Assembly: GCA_023954375.1 (NCBI GenBank)
Contig: JAMLIC010000052.1
Coordinates: 1-64,000, forward strand
From: Planctomycetota bacterium
Lineage (GTDB): Bacteria > Planctomycetota > J058
Direction of reading: 5' to 3'
DNA: 64,000 nucleotides
The notes under the pieces were generated by a model. It did not search any database, was not told the origin of the DNA, and saw only the letters and a list, made by a program, of their open reading frames with translations. This document shows, in pieces, positions 25,087 through 36,900 of the stretch. The stretch's first letter is position 1. Each line of letters begins with the position of its first letter. A program made the position numbers and the translations under genes.

Positions 25087-26466
25087 GATGCGCTCGCGAG
25101 GGGCGGGCGATCGGAGCGAGTCCCGGACTGGCACGAGCTGGCCCGTTCCGCCCGTCCCCATCGCTCGCTCGGGCGCGTTCGAACGCGTGACGCGCTCGCG
25201 AGGGGCGGGCGATCGGAGCGAGTCCCGGACTGGCACGAGCTGGCCCGTTCCGCCCGTCCCCAGCGCTCGCTCGGGCGCGTTCGAACGCGTGATGCGCTCG
25301 CGAGGGGCGGGCGATCGGAGCGAGTCCCGGACTGGCACGAGCTGGCCCGTTCCGCCCGTCCCCATCGCTCGCTCGGGCGCGTTCGAACGCGTGACGCGCT
25401 CGCGAGGGCGGGCGATCGGGCGAGTCCCGGGACTGGCACGAGCTGGCCGTTCCGCCCGTCCCCAGCGCTCGCTCGGGCGCGTTCGAACGCGTGACGCCTC
25501 GCGAGGGGCGGGCGATCGGAGCGAGTCCCGGACTGGCACGAGCTGGCCCGTTCCGCCCGTCCCCATCGCTCGCTCGGGCGCGTTCGAACGCGTGACGCGC
25601 TCGCGAGGGGCGGGCGATCGGAGCGAGTCCCGGACTGGCACGAGCTGGCCCGTTCCGCCCGTCCCCAGCGCTCGCTCGGGCGCGTTCGAACGCGTGACGC
25701 GCTCGCGAGGGGCGGGCGATCGGAGCGAGTCCCGGACTGGCACGAGCTGGCCCGTTCCGCCCGTCCCCAGCGCTCGCTCGGGCGCGTTCGAACGCGTGAC
25801 GCGCTCGCGAGGGGCGGGCGATCGGAGCGAGTCCCGGACTGGCACGAGCTGGCCCGTTCCGCCCGTCCCCAGCGCTCGCTCGGGCGCGCTCGAACGCGTG
25901 ACGCGCTCGCGAGGGGCGGGCGATCGGAGCGAGTCCCGGACTGGCACGAGCTGGCCCGTTCCGCCCGTCCCCAGCGCTCGCTCGGGCGCGTTCGAACGCG
26001 TGACGCGCTCGCGAGGGGCGGGCGATCGGAGCGAGCCCCGGACTGGCACGAGCTGGCCCGTTCCGCCCGTCCCCAGCGCTCGCTCGGGCGCGTTCGAACG
26101 CGTGACGCGCTCGCGAGGGGCGGGCGATCGGAGCGAGCCCCGGACTGGCACGAGCTGGCCCGTTCCGCCCGTCCGACGCTCGCTCGGGCGCGTTCGAACG
26201 CGTGACGCGCTCGCGAGGGGCGGGCGATCGGAGCGAGCCCCGGACTGGCACGAGCTGGCCCGTTCCGCCCGTCCCCATCGCTCGCTCGGGCGCGTTCGAA
26301 CACGTGACGCGCTCGCGAGGGGCGGGCGATCGGAGCGAGTCCCGGACTGGCACGAGCTGGCCCGTTCCGCCCGTCCCCATCGCTCGCTCGGGCGCGTTCG
26401 AACGCGTGACGCGCTCGCGAGGGGCGGGCGATCGGAGCGAGCCCCGGGCTGGCACGATCCGGCCCG
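25087..26466. repeat. 102-bp tandem repeat array, about 13.5 copies, in a convergent intergenic gap
   Basis: Units begin near 25087, 25189, 25291, 25393, 25492, 25594, 25696, 25798, 25900, 26002, 26104, 26204, 26306 and 26408 (partial). Each holds the palindrome GCGTTCGAACGC and the inverted pair GAGCGAG / CTCGCTC, so a unit can fold into a long stem-loop. A polymorphic base (CCCAT or CCCAG before CGCTCG) gives the order T-G-T-G-T-G-G-G-G-G, one unit with a two-base loss, then T-T. The units starting near 25393 and 25492 carry several one-base deletions. The period is 34 codons, so most frames stay open; I take those as incidental. It fills the whole gap between the thioesterase stop and the kinase stop. 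Confidence 0.95.
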
Positions 26467-26470
26467 GTCG

Positions 26471-29143
<2,673 letters not shown>

Positions 29144-29270
29144 GGAGGAGTATGACCGCGGCGGGCCGGGTCCGCCCGTCAGGCGTCGCGCCGCTCGGGC
29201 CCTGCGCGCGGTTCGCGGAGCTCGGCGCGGGCCCGCTCGAGCGCTCCACCAGGCCTGCCGGAGACCACGG

Positions 29271-30914
29271 TCAGGCCTCCGCGGAGCCCGGCGGCCGGAG
29301 CGCACGCTCGGCGTCGGCGCGGACCTCCGGGGCGGGGTCCTCACGCGCGAGGCGCTCGAGCGCCGCGCGCGCGTCGGGCGCGGCGTGCAGGCCGAGCGAG
29401 CAGGCGACGGCGCGCCGCAGGGCCGCGCAGGGGTCGTCGAGCAGGGCGAGCAGGCCCGGGAGCGCCGCCGGGTCGCGCAGGGTGGCGAGCGCGTAGGCGG
29501 CCTCGAACGCGTCGTCGGCGGCGCCGTCGCCGTCGTCGTCGGCGGCGGCGTCGCGGCGCACGCGCTCGGCGAGGCGCGGCAGGGCGCGGACGCCGTCGAC
29601 CGCCCTCAGCGCCACGAGCAGGCGCGCCGGCGCGCCGGGCCGGTCGAGCGCCTCCTCGAGCCGGCCGGCGGCCGCGGGACGGTCGACCGCGGCGAGCAGC
29701 TCGCCCACGTCGTCGGCGTCGGCGTCGTCGCTCGCGAGGAGGTGCTCGAGCAGCGGCTCGAGGAGCGACCGCGCGCCCGCGCGCGCGAGGGGGCCGAGCG
29801 CCGCGAGCGCGTTGAACGAGGACGCCTCCCGCAGCAGCCGCGCCGCGAGCGGCGTGACGTCGTGGCCGGCGGTCGCCGCGGCCGCGAGCACCTCGCCCGC
29901 GTCGGTGGAGTCCTCGTCGGGCCAGCGCAGCACCCGCTCGACGGCCGCGGTCGCCGCCGCCAGGTCCGGCTGCAGCGCGGGCGACGCCAGGAGCGCGGTG
30001 ATCTCGCACGCGGCCGTGGGGGTCGCCGCCGGCAAGGCCGCCACGAGCGGCGCCCGGGCGGCCGGGCCCAGCGCCCGCAGGAGGTCGGCGGCGGCGTAGC
30101 GGCCGTCGCCCGCCAGCGCCTCGACGAGCGCCGGCGCCGCCGAGGGGCCGAGGCGCGCCAGCGCGTCATGCAGCAGGTGCCCCTCCGGCCCGGCGAGCGC
30201 CGCGGCCATCCGCTCCGCGGCGGGGGCGCCGAGGTCGACGAGGGCGTCGATCAGCTCCTCGTCGTCGTCGGCCTCGTCGGCCTCGTCCTCATCGTCGGGG
30301 ACGGGCGCGGCGAGCCGCGCGATCAGCCGCTCGGCCTCGGCGCGCGCGTCGGGCCGCGCCCCGCGGGCGGGCTCGGCCGGCGGCCTCATGCGCTCGATCG
30401 CCCGGGCGATCGAGGCCCCGACGGCGGGGTCCGCCGGGTCGGCGCGGACGGCCTCGGGCAGGAGCGTCCGGCCGTCCTCGACGACGACCGTCCGCGGCCG
30501 CACGTGCCAGCCGCCGTCGTCCCCGTAGTTCGCGAGGGTCGCCGCGTTCGCCTCGATCCACTTCGTCAGCACGGCCTGCGCCTCGCCGGCGACCGGCAGG
30601 TCGCGGCCCCACTGCGGGTCGAACGCGCGCCCCTCGAGCGCGACGACGAGGCGCTGCACGGCCTCGGCGAAGGCCCGCGCCTCCTCCCAGCTCCCCCCGT
30701 AGGGGAGGTTCATGGCCAGCGCCTTCACGCGCCCGAGCCAGGTCCGCTCCGTGACCTCGAGCGTGAAGAAGCGCTGGCCGTCGGCGCCGTAGGCGTCGTG
30801 GCACCAGCAGCGCGCCTTGCCGTTCTCGCGGACGCCGGGCAGGGCCAGGACGGACGTCTCGACGCGCGCCGCCGGCGCCGGCGGGTCGAGGGTGATCAGG
30901 ACGTCGTAGCTCAT
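29271..30914 (-). CDS. HEAT-repeat protein
   Basis: ATG at 30914 (MSYDVLITLDPPAPAARVETSVLALPGVRENGK); 547 residues. The first 170 residues form a compact alpha/beta domain (FFTLEVTERTWLGRVKALAMNLPYGG). An acidic stretch (DDEDEADEADDDEEL) leads to about 300 residues of Ala/Leu-rich helical pairs with HEAT periodicity (LGPSAAPALVEALAGDGRYAAADLLRALG and similar; DPAALPGLLALLDDPCAALRRAVACSLG). HEAT arrays bind proteins. No partner can be inferred. It lies 127 bases upstream of the kinase gene on the same strand. Confidence 0.75.
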   Translation of the reverse strand: MSYDVLITLDPPAPAARVETSVLALPGVRENGKARCWCHDAYGADGQRFFTLEVTERTWLGRVKALAMNLPYGGSWEEARAFAEAVQRLVVALEGRAFDPQWGRDLPVAGEAQAVLTKWIEANAATLANYGDDGGWHVRPRTVVVEDGRTLLPEAVRADPADPAVGASIARAIERMRPPAEPARGARPDARAEAERLIARLAAPVPDDEDEADEADDDEELIDALVDLGAPAAERMAAALAGPEGHLLHDALARLGPSAAPALVEALAGDGRYAAADLLRALGPAARAPLVAALPAATPTAACEITALLASPALQPDLAAATAAVERVLRWPDEDSTDAGEVLAAAATAGHDVTPLAARLLREASSFNALAALGPLARAGARSLLEPLLEHLLASDDADADDVGELLAAVDRPAAAGRLEEALDRPGAPARLLVALRAVDGVRALPRLAERVRRDAAADDDGDGAADDAFEAAYALATLRDPAALPGLLALLDDPCAALRRAVACSLGLHAAPDARAALERLAREDPAPEVRADAERALRPPGSAEA

Positions 30915-30964
30915 GGCCCGGCGATGCTGCCACCTGGGTCCGCCGAGCGCGACCCCTCGCGACG

Positions 30965-31855
30965 TCAGGCCAGGCCGGCGAGGACGTCGTGCGCCTCGCG
31001 GGCGAGGTCGTCGACGATCGCGCCGATCGGCTTGACCTCGTGGATCAGCCCGACGCCCTGGCCGGCGCTCCAGATGTCCCTCCAGCGCTTCGCCCCCTCG
31101 GGCGAGCGGTCGGGCTGGAAGCCCTCGGGGACGGTGTCCCCGAGGAAGTTGGCGTGGATCCCCGAGACCTGGTCGGTGTAGACGATGTCGTCGGGCGTCG
31201 CCGCGACGACCTTCTCCTTGTAGGCGTCCACGGCGCCGCACTCGACCGACGCGATGAACCGCGTGCCGATGTAGCAGAGCGACGCGCCCAGGGCGAGGCT
31301 GGCCACGACCTGCCGCCCGTCGCTGATGCAGCCGGCGGCGAGGATCGGCACCTTCAGCGCCTCCTTCAGCCACGGGATCAGCACGAAGGGCGAGACGCGC
31401 CCGGCGTGACCGCCCGCGCCGGCGGCGACGGCGATGATCCCGTCGACGCCGGCCGCGACGGCCTTCTTGCCGTGGGCGAGGCCGATCACGTCGTGGAACA
31501 CGGTCATCTTCTGCTCGTGGGCGCGGCGCACGAGCTCGGTCGGGTTGCCGTAGCTCGTGAGCAGCACGGGCACGCCGTGCTCGACGCAGGCCTGGAAGTC
31601 GGCCTCGACCCGCTCGGGGGCGGTCAGCCCGATCGTGAGGTTGATCCCGAACGGGCGGTCGGTGCGCGCGCGGATCCAGGCGAGGTCGTCGCGGAACTGC
31701 TCGGGCGTGCGCGCGTTGAGCGAGGGCATCGTGCCGAGGATCCCCGCCTCGGCGCAGGCGACGATCATCTCCTTGTTGGAGATGAGGAACATCGGCGCGC
31801 ACACGAAGGGCAGGCGCAGGCCGAGGCGGTCCGAGAGCGGGGTGGTCAGCTTCAT
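30965..31855 (-). CDS. Nitronate monooxygenase / 2-nitropropane dioxygenase-like flavoprotein
   Basis: 296 residues forming a TIM-barrel FMN enzyme. Family marks are PFVCAPMFLISNKEMIVACAEAG, FGINLTIG, a VFHDVIGL strand, VDGIIAVAAGAGGHAGR, the phosphate loop ILAAGCISDGRQVVASLALGA and GTRFIASVE. These match the NPD group, which oxidises alkyl nitronates such as propionate 3-nitronate using FMN and O2. Many relatives are instead enoyl-reductase-like enzymes, so the exact substrate is open. It lies 17 bases downstream of a tail-anchored protein gene. Confidence 0.88.
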   Translation of the reverse strand: MKLTTPLSDRLGLRLPFVCAPMFLISNKEMIVACAEAGILGTMPSLNARTPEQFRDDLAWIRARTDRPFGINLTIGLTAPERVEADFQACVEHGVPVLLTSYGNPTELVRRAHEQKMTVFHDVIGLAHGKKAVAAGVDGIIAVAAGAGGHAGRVSPFVLIPWLKEALKVPILAAGCISDGRQVVASLALGASLCYIGTRFIASVECGAVDAYKEKVVAATPDDIVYTDQVSGIHANFLGDTVPEGFQPDRSPEGAKRWRDIWSAGQGVGLIHEVKPIGAIVDDLAREAHDVLAGLA

Positions 31856-31872
31856 GCCGCGACCCTACCCGA

Positions 31873-32598
31873 TCAGCCGCGCAGGCTGGCCATGACCGAG
31901 AACACGACCGTGAGGACCAGCGCCACGACCGCGAGCCCGATGACGAGCAGGTAGGCCCCGCGCTGGTCGGGGGCGGGCGCCGACGCGGCGGGTGGCGCGC
32001 CGGCCGCCGCGGGCGCCTCGGCGGCGAGGGCGGCCGCGAGCCGGGCGACGGCCGCCTCGACCTCCGCGGCCGGGCTCCCCGGCCCGAGGCCGGCCTGGGC
32101 CGCCGCGTCGAGCGGCGCGTCCAGCGCGACCTCGACCGGGCTCGCCGGCGTGAGCGCCGCGTCCGCGCCGGCGTCGCGGCCGAGGCCGGCGGCGACCAGC
32201 GCCAGCGGCCCCGGGGTCGTCGTCGCCGGCTCGCCGTCGTCGGGCGACCGCTCCTCCTGGCAGAGCGACGCCTCGCCGCGGAAGGCGCTCACGCCCTCGG
32301 CGCCGTCGCGCGCCCACCAGGCCAGCGCGAGGTCGTTCGACGCGCGCGCCGCGGCCTCGGCCAGGGACGCGAGCAGCGCCTCGTGCTCGTCGGGGTCGTC
32401 GACCCCGCGCAGGTCGGCGCCGAGGAAGGCGGCGCCGGCGAGGCGGCCCACGACCAGGCGCTTGCCGCGCACGACCTCGGCGACGCCGGGCCGGTCGCTC
32501 TCCGCCTCGGCCAGGACGTCGCGCGCGCACCGCGCCAGGAGGTCGAGCGCGACCCGGTCGGGGACGATGACCCCGCGGCCCTCCGCTGCGTTCGCCAC
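31873..32598 (-). CDS. Hypothetical C-terminally anchored membrane protein
   Basis: GTG at 32598 with GGGGAGG upstream; 241 residues. The N-terminal 100 residues are alpha/beta (RGKRLVVGRLAGAAFLGADLRGV), then an Ala/Pro-rich linker. One helix at the very end (YLLVIGLAVVALVLTVVFSVMASL) would anchor it with the bulk in the cytoplasm. No known domain. It is 17 bases upstream of the nitronate monooxygenase gene. Confidence 0.6.
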   Translation of the reverse strand: MANAAEGRGVIVPDRVALDLLARCARDVLAEAESDRPGVAEVVRGKRLVVGRLAGAAFLGADLRGVDDPDEHEALLASLAEAAARASNDLALAWWARDGAEGVSAFRGEASLCQEERSPDDGEPATTTPGPLALVAAGLGRDAGADAALTPASPVEVALDAPLDAAAQAGLGPGSPAAEVEAAVARLAAALAAEAPAAAGAPPAASAPAPDQRGAYLLVIGLAVVALVLTVVFSVMASLRG

Positions 32599-32824
32599 AC
32601 CGCCTCCCCTCGCCCCCGCCGCAGTCTAACCGCGCTCGCCGGATGATCCGCTGCGCTCCCGAGGGGTCCACGCGCGCGAGCGCGGAGGGGACCGCGGGGG
32701 CGTGAGCCCCCGCGAACCACGCGCGGCTCGGGCCGCGGCGGACGACCCGACCCGACGCGCCGGGAGCGCGCGCGGCGCGGCGACGCGAGGGTCGACCGCG
32801 CCGCGAGGTCCGGCGCGCCGCCGC

Positions 32825-33715
32825 TCAGGTGCGCGACGCCTCGAAGATGCTCTGGATCGCGGCGTCGAGGGCCAGGTCGAACTCCTCGTCGCTCTGCTGG
32901 GCGCTGAGGCCCTCGGTCAGGGCGCGGCTGAAGCTGGCGATCATGCCCTCGTTGCGCGCCAGACGGGCGTTGGCCTTGAGCCGGCTGTAGCCGCCCGACA
33001 GGGCCACGACGCGCACGACGTTGGGGTGGTCGATCAGGCGCGCGTAGAAGTCGTCGACCTCGGGCAGCGTCAGCTTGAGCATGACGATCTGGTCGTGCTC
33101 GAGCTCGTCGAGGCGCGAGGTGATCGCCGCCTCGAGCAGGCGCTCGGCCTCGCCCTTCTCCGGGCAGCCGATGTCGACCTCGGGCTCGATGATCGGCACG
33201 AGCCCGGCCTCGACGATCCGCAGGCCGACCTCGAACTGCTGCGCGACGACCTTCTCGATCCCGGCCGGGCTCGCCTGCTTGATCACCGAGCGCATCTTCG
33301 TGCCGAAGACGCCCTGGGCCTTGGCCCGCTCGAGGAGGCCGTCGAGGTCCGGCATGTCCTTCATCATCTGGACGCCGTCCTGCTCCCCGGCCAGGCCCTT
33401 GTCGACCTTGATGAACGGCACGACGCGCTTCTCCTCCCAGAGGAACTGCGCCGAGCCCTTGCCGCGGACCTGCCGGTCCATCGTGTCCTCGAAGAGGATC
33501 GCGCCGAGGATGCGGTCGCCGTTGAACGCGGGCGACGTCATGATGCGCGTGCGCATCTCGTGCACCTTGGCGAACATCGCGTCCTCGCCCGAGTAGGCCG
33601 ACTCGGGCACGCCGTAGAGGCGCAGCGCCTTGGGGGTGCTGCCGCCGCTCTGGTCGAGCGCGGCGAGGAAGCCGTCCTGGGAGAGGACCTTGGAGAGCTG
33701 CTGCTGGAAGCGCAT
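32825..33715 (-). CDS. Fructose-bisphosphate aldolase, class I
   Basis: 296 residues, starting QQLSKVLSQDGFLAALDQSGGS. The pattern is that of the class I (Schiff-base) aldolase found in bacteria such as staphylococci: ALDQSGGSTPKAL, EDAMFAKVHEMRTRI, ILFEDTMDRQ, EPEVDIGCPEK, and the putative Schiff-base lysine K214 in QIVMLKLTLPE. It cleaves fructose 1,6-bisphosphate to glyceraldehyde 3-phosphate and dihydroxyacetone phosphate in glycolysis. It stands alone on the minus strand; gaps of 226 bases downstream and 221 bases upstream hold nothing I recognise. The upstream gap is shared with the divergent RHS gene. Confidence 0.93.
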   Translation of the reverse strand: MRFQQQLSKVLSQDGFLAALDQSGGSTPKALRLYGVPESAYSGEDAMFAKVHEMRTRIMTSPAFNGDRILGAILFEDTMDRQVRGKGSAQFLWEEKRVVPFIKVDKGLAGEQDGVQMMKDMPDLDGLLERAKAQGVFGTKMRSVIKQASPAGIEKVVAQQFEVGLRIVEAGLVPIIEPEVDIGCPEKGEAERLLEAAITSRLDELEHDQIVMLKLTLPEVDDFYARLIDHPNVVRVVALSGGYSRLKANARLARNEGMIASFSRALTEGLSAQQSDEEFDLALDAAIQSIFEASRT

Positions 33716-33936
33716 GGCTGGTTCCCCTGGGGTGGTGGGCGAAGGGCAGGGAGTGTCCCCGCTCGGGGGGGGCCGGGCAACGGGGGGTCGGGCCGGTGAC
33801 GCGGCGGTCCGCGCGAGGACGGGCCGGACCGGAGGTGGACGGCCGCGAGACCGATCGCCGCGGCGGGACGGCGTCGGCGACGGACTTGCGGCGCGGCCCG
33901 GACGTTGCGGCGGCGCGGCGACCGGAAGGAGGGCGC

Positions 33937-36900
33937 ATGCCGTGGCGCGAGCTGCAGGCGGGCGAGCGGCGCCTCGCCGCCTGGACGGCCGGGGTCGTCG
34001 TCCTCGCGGCGGCCTGGACGGCGTGGCCCGCCGCGGAGCTCGACGACCTGCCGCCGCCGCGGGTGACCGTCGCCGCGAGCCAGGCGTCCGCCCCGCCCGC
34101 GCCCGCGACGCCAGCCCCGGCGGCGCCAGCCGCCCCGGCCGCCGCGGCCACCCGCGCGGCCGCGGCCGTCCCGGCCGCGCCTCCGGGCGGCGACGCGGCC
34201 CGCGCGCCCGCGCCCGCCTGCTACGCGCCGGCGCTGGGGCTCGCCGCCGACGACGGGGTGCGCGCCGACGTCGACCCGACGACCGGCCGGCTCACCCTGT
34301 TCGAGACCGACCTCGACCTGGGCGGGGTGGCCCTGCGCCGCGCGCGCACCTCGGGCGACGCCGCGGCGGGGGCGTTCGGCGCCGGCTGGCGCGCCGAGCA
34401 CGAGGCCCGCGTGCGCGAGGTCGCGGGCGACCTCGTCGTCGAGCGCCTCCAGGGCGTGCGGACGTTCGAGCCCGTGGACGGGCTCGTGGACGTCCACGTC
34501 TCGGCCAGCGGCGAGGTCGAGCACCTGCGCCGCCTCCCGGGCGGGTTCGAGCTGCTCGAGGCCACCGGGCGCGCCCTGCGCTTCGACGCGGCGGGCGACC
34601 TCGTCGAGGTCGCGCCGGGCTACCGCGTCGAGCGCGCCCCCGGGCAGGTGCGCCTGGTCGACGGTGAGACGCGCGTCACGCTCCACCTCGACGGCGCGGG
34701 GCGCGTCACGCGCGTCGAGGGCGCGGCGAGCCTCGTCTACGAGCGCGACGCCCGGGGCGAGCTCAGCGCCGTCCGCGGCGCGGTCGAGCGCGAGTACCGG
34801 GTCGAGGGCGGCGAGGTCCGCGTGCGCCGCGGCGCGCGCGAGCTCCTCGGCGCGCGCCACGACCACGAGGGCCGCGTCGTCGAGCTGTGGGCGCCGGGCT
34901 GGCGGCAGCGGTACGCGTGGACCGTCGAGGACGGCGCGCGCGTCGTGACCCTGCGCTCGCCCGGCGGCGCGTGGCGCTACGCGCTCCGCCCCGAGCGCTG
35001 GGCGGTGTCGACGCCGGCGGGCGTGGAGCTCGTCTGGTTCGACGGGCGCGGCCGCCCGGTCGCCGCGCAGGGGCCGGGCGAGGCGCGGCCGCGCGCCCGC
35101 GAGCTCGACGCGCTGGGCCGCGCGGCGCCCCTGGCGCCCGACCCGCTGGGCGACCGGCGCCTGCCCGGCGGCGCGGTCCTGCGCGCCGAGCGGGACGCGC
35201 GCGGCCGCGTGGTGGCCCTCGCCGCCGCCACGACGCCGCCCGTGCGCGAGACGTTCCGCTGGGACGACCTCGGCCGCCTGGTGGCGAGCGCGGCGCCGGA
35301 CGGGCGAGTCACGCGCTGGGAGTACGGCCCCGACGCCGAGGGCGGGCCGCTCGTGGCCGAGGTCGGCCCGGCCGGGCGGACGACCTACGCCTGGCAGGGC
35401 GAGCGCCTGGCGCGCGTCGGCACGCCCGGCGGGCGGAGCTGGTGGTTCGAGTGGGCCGGCGGCCACCTGCGCGCGACCGGCGGCCCGGCCGGCCGGACCC
35501 TCTACACGCGCGACGCGCGCGGGCGGCCCCTCGCGCGCGTCGACGCGAGCGGGCGCGAGTGGCGCTACGCCTACGACGCCCTCGGCCGGCCGGTCCGGCT
35601 GGAGGCGGACGGCGCCGGCGCGGCGCGCCTGGAGTTCGCGTGGGACGACGACGGGCACCTCGTGCGCGCGGCCGGGCCGGAGGGCGCGCTCGAGCGCGCC
35701 CGCGACGGCGACGCGGTGGTCGTGGTCGACGAGGCGGCCGGCGTCGACCTGCGCGTGACGCGCCGGGGCGCGCGGGAGCGCGTCGAGACGCCGTGGGGCG
35801 CGTTCGAGCGCCACCACGACGCGGACGGCCGCGTGCTGGCGCTCGAGTCGCCGGCGGGCACGTTCCGCTTCGAGCACGACGCGCACGGGCAGCGGCGGGC
35901 GCTCGTCTACCCCAACGGGGTCGTGTGCGAGGTGCGCCACGACGACCTCGGGCGGCCGGTGTCGATCGCGGCGCGCGGGGGCGACGGCGCGCCGGTCCTC
36001 GACCTCGCGCACGCCTTCTCCGACCGCCACGAGCGGGCGCGCACGACGCGCGACGGTGTGGCCACCGCCCACGCGTTCGACGCGGCCGGGCGGCTGGCGC
36101 GGTCGGGCGCCGGCGCCTGGGCGTTCGACGCCGACGGCAACCGCGTGCGCGCCGGCGACGTCGCCTCGACGTTCGACCTGTTCGGGCGCCTCGAGGCGCG
36201 CGGCGACGTCGCGGCGCTCCACGACGGCGCGGGCCGCCTGGTGCGCCTGGGCGACGACGCCTTCGACTACGACGCCCTGGGGCGCCTCGTGGGCGTGCGG
36301 CGCGCCGGGCGCCCCGAGGTGCGCTACGCCTGGGACGCGCTGGGGCGGCTCCGCGCGCGCACCGAGGGCGAGCGGCGGGTCTTCTACGTGTGGGACGACG
36401 CGCGGCTGCTGGCCGAGGTCGGCGAGGACGGCGCGCTCGAGCGCCTGTGGGTCCACGGCCCCGACCTCGACGAGCCGCTCGCCTACCGCGACGGCGCGGA
36501 CGGGCCGTGGGTCTTCCTCCACGCCGACGACCTGGGGCACGTGCTGGCCTACACCGGGGCGGACGGGCGGCGCGTCGACCGGGTGGTCTACGACCCGTGG
36601 GGCGAGGTGCTCGAGGGCCCGGCGGCGCCGCGGCCGCTCCTCTTCGCCGGGCGCCTCCACGACGCGACGGCCGGGCTGGTGCTCCTGCGGGCGCGGCCCT
36701 ACGACCCGGCGCTCGGGCGCTTCCTCGTCCCCGACCCGTCGGGCCTGCACGGCGGGACGAACGCCTACGCCTACGTGAGCGGCAACCCGCTCGAGTTCGT
36801 CGACCCGCTGGGCCTGTGGGAGGTGCCCGGGTGGGCGCGGCGCTCGGGCGCGTGGCTGCAGGACCGCTGGAACGACACGCAGGCGGCGGTCGTCGACGGG

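Noticed and set aside
24191..26455. Repeat protein encoded by the tandem array on either strand
   Set aside because: Several frames are open at once, single-base losses break each, and there is no separate start with a ribosome site or signal sequence.
25087..26466. CRISPR array
   Set aside because: Units are contiguous 102-bp repeats with no variable spacers, and no cas gene is near.
29144..29344. Longer N terminus for the kinase gene starting at 29344
   Set aside because: The extra residues are low-complexity and overlap the end of the HEAT gene; the kinase fold begins right after 29143.
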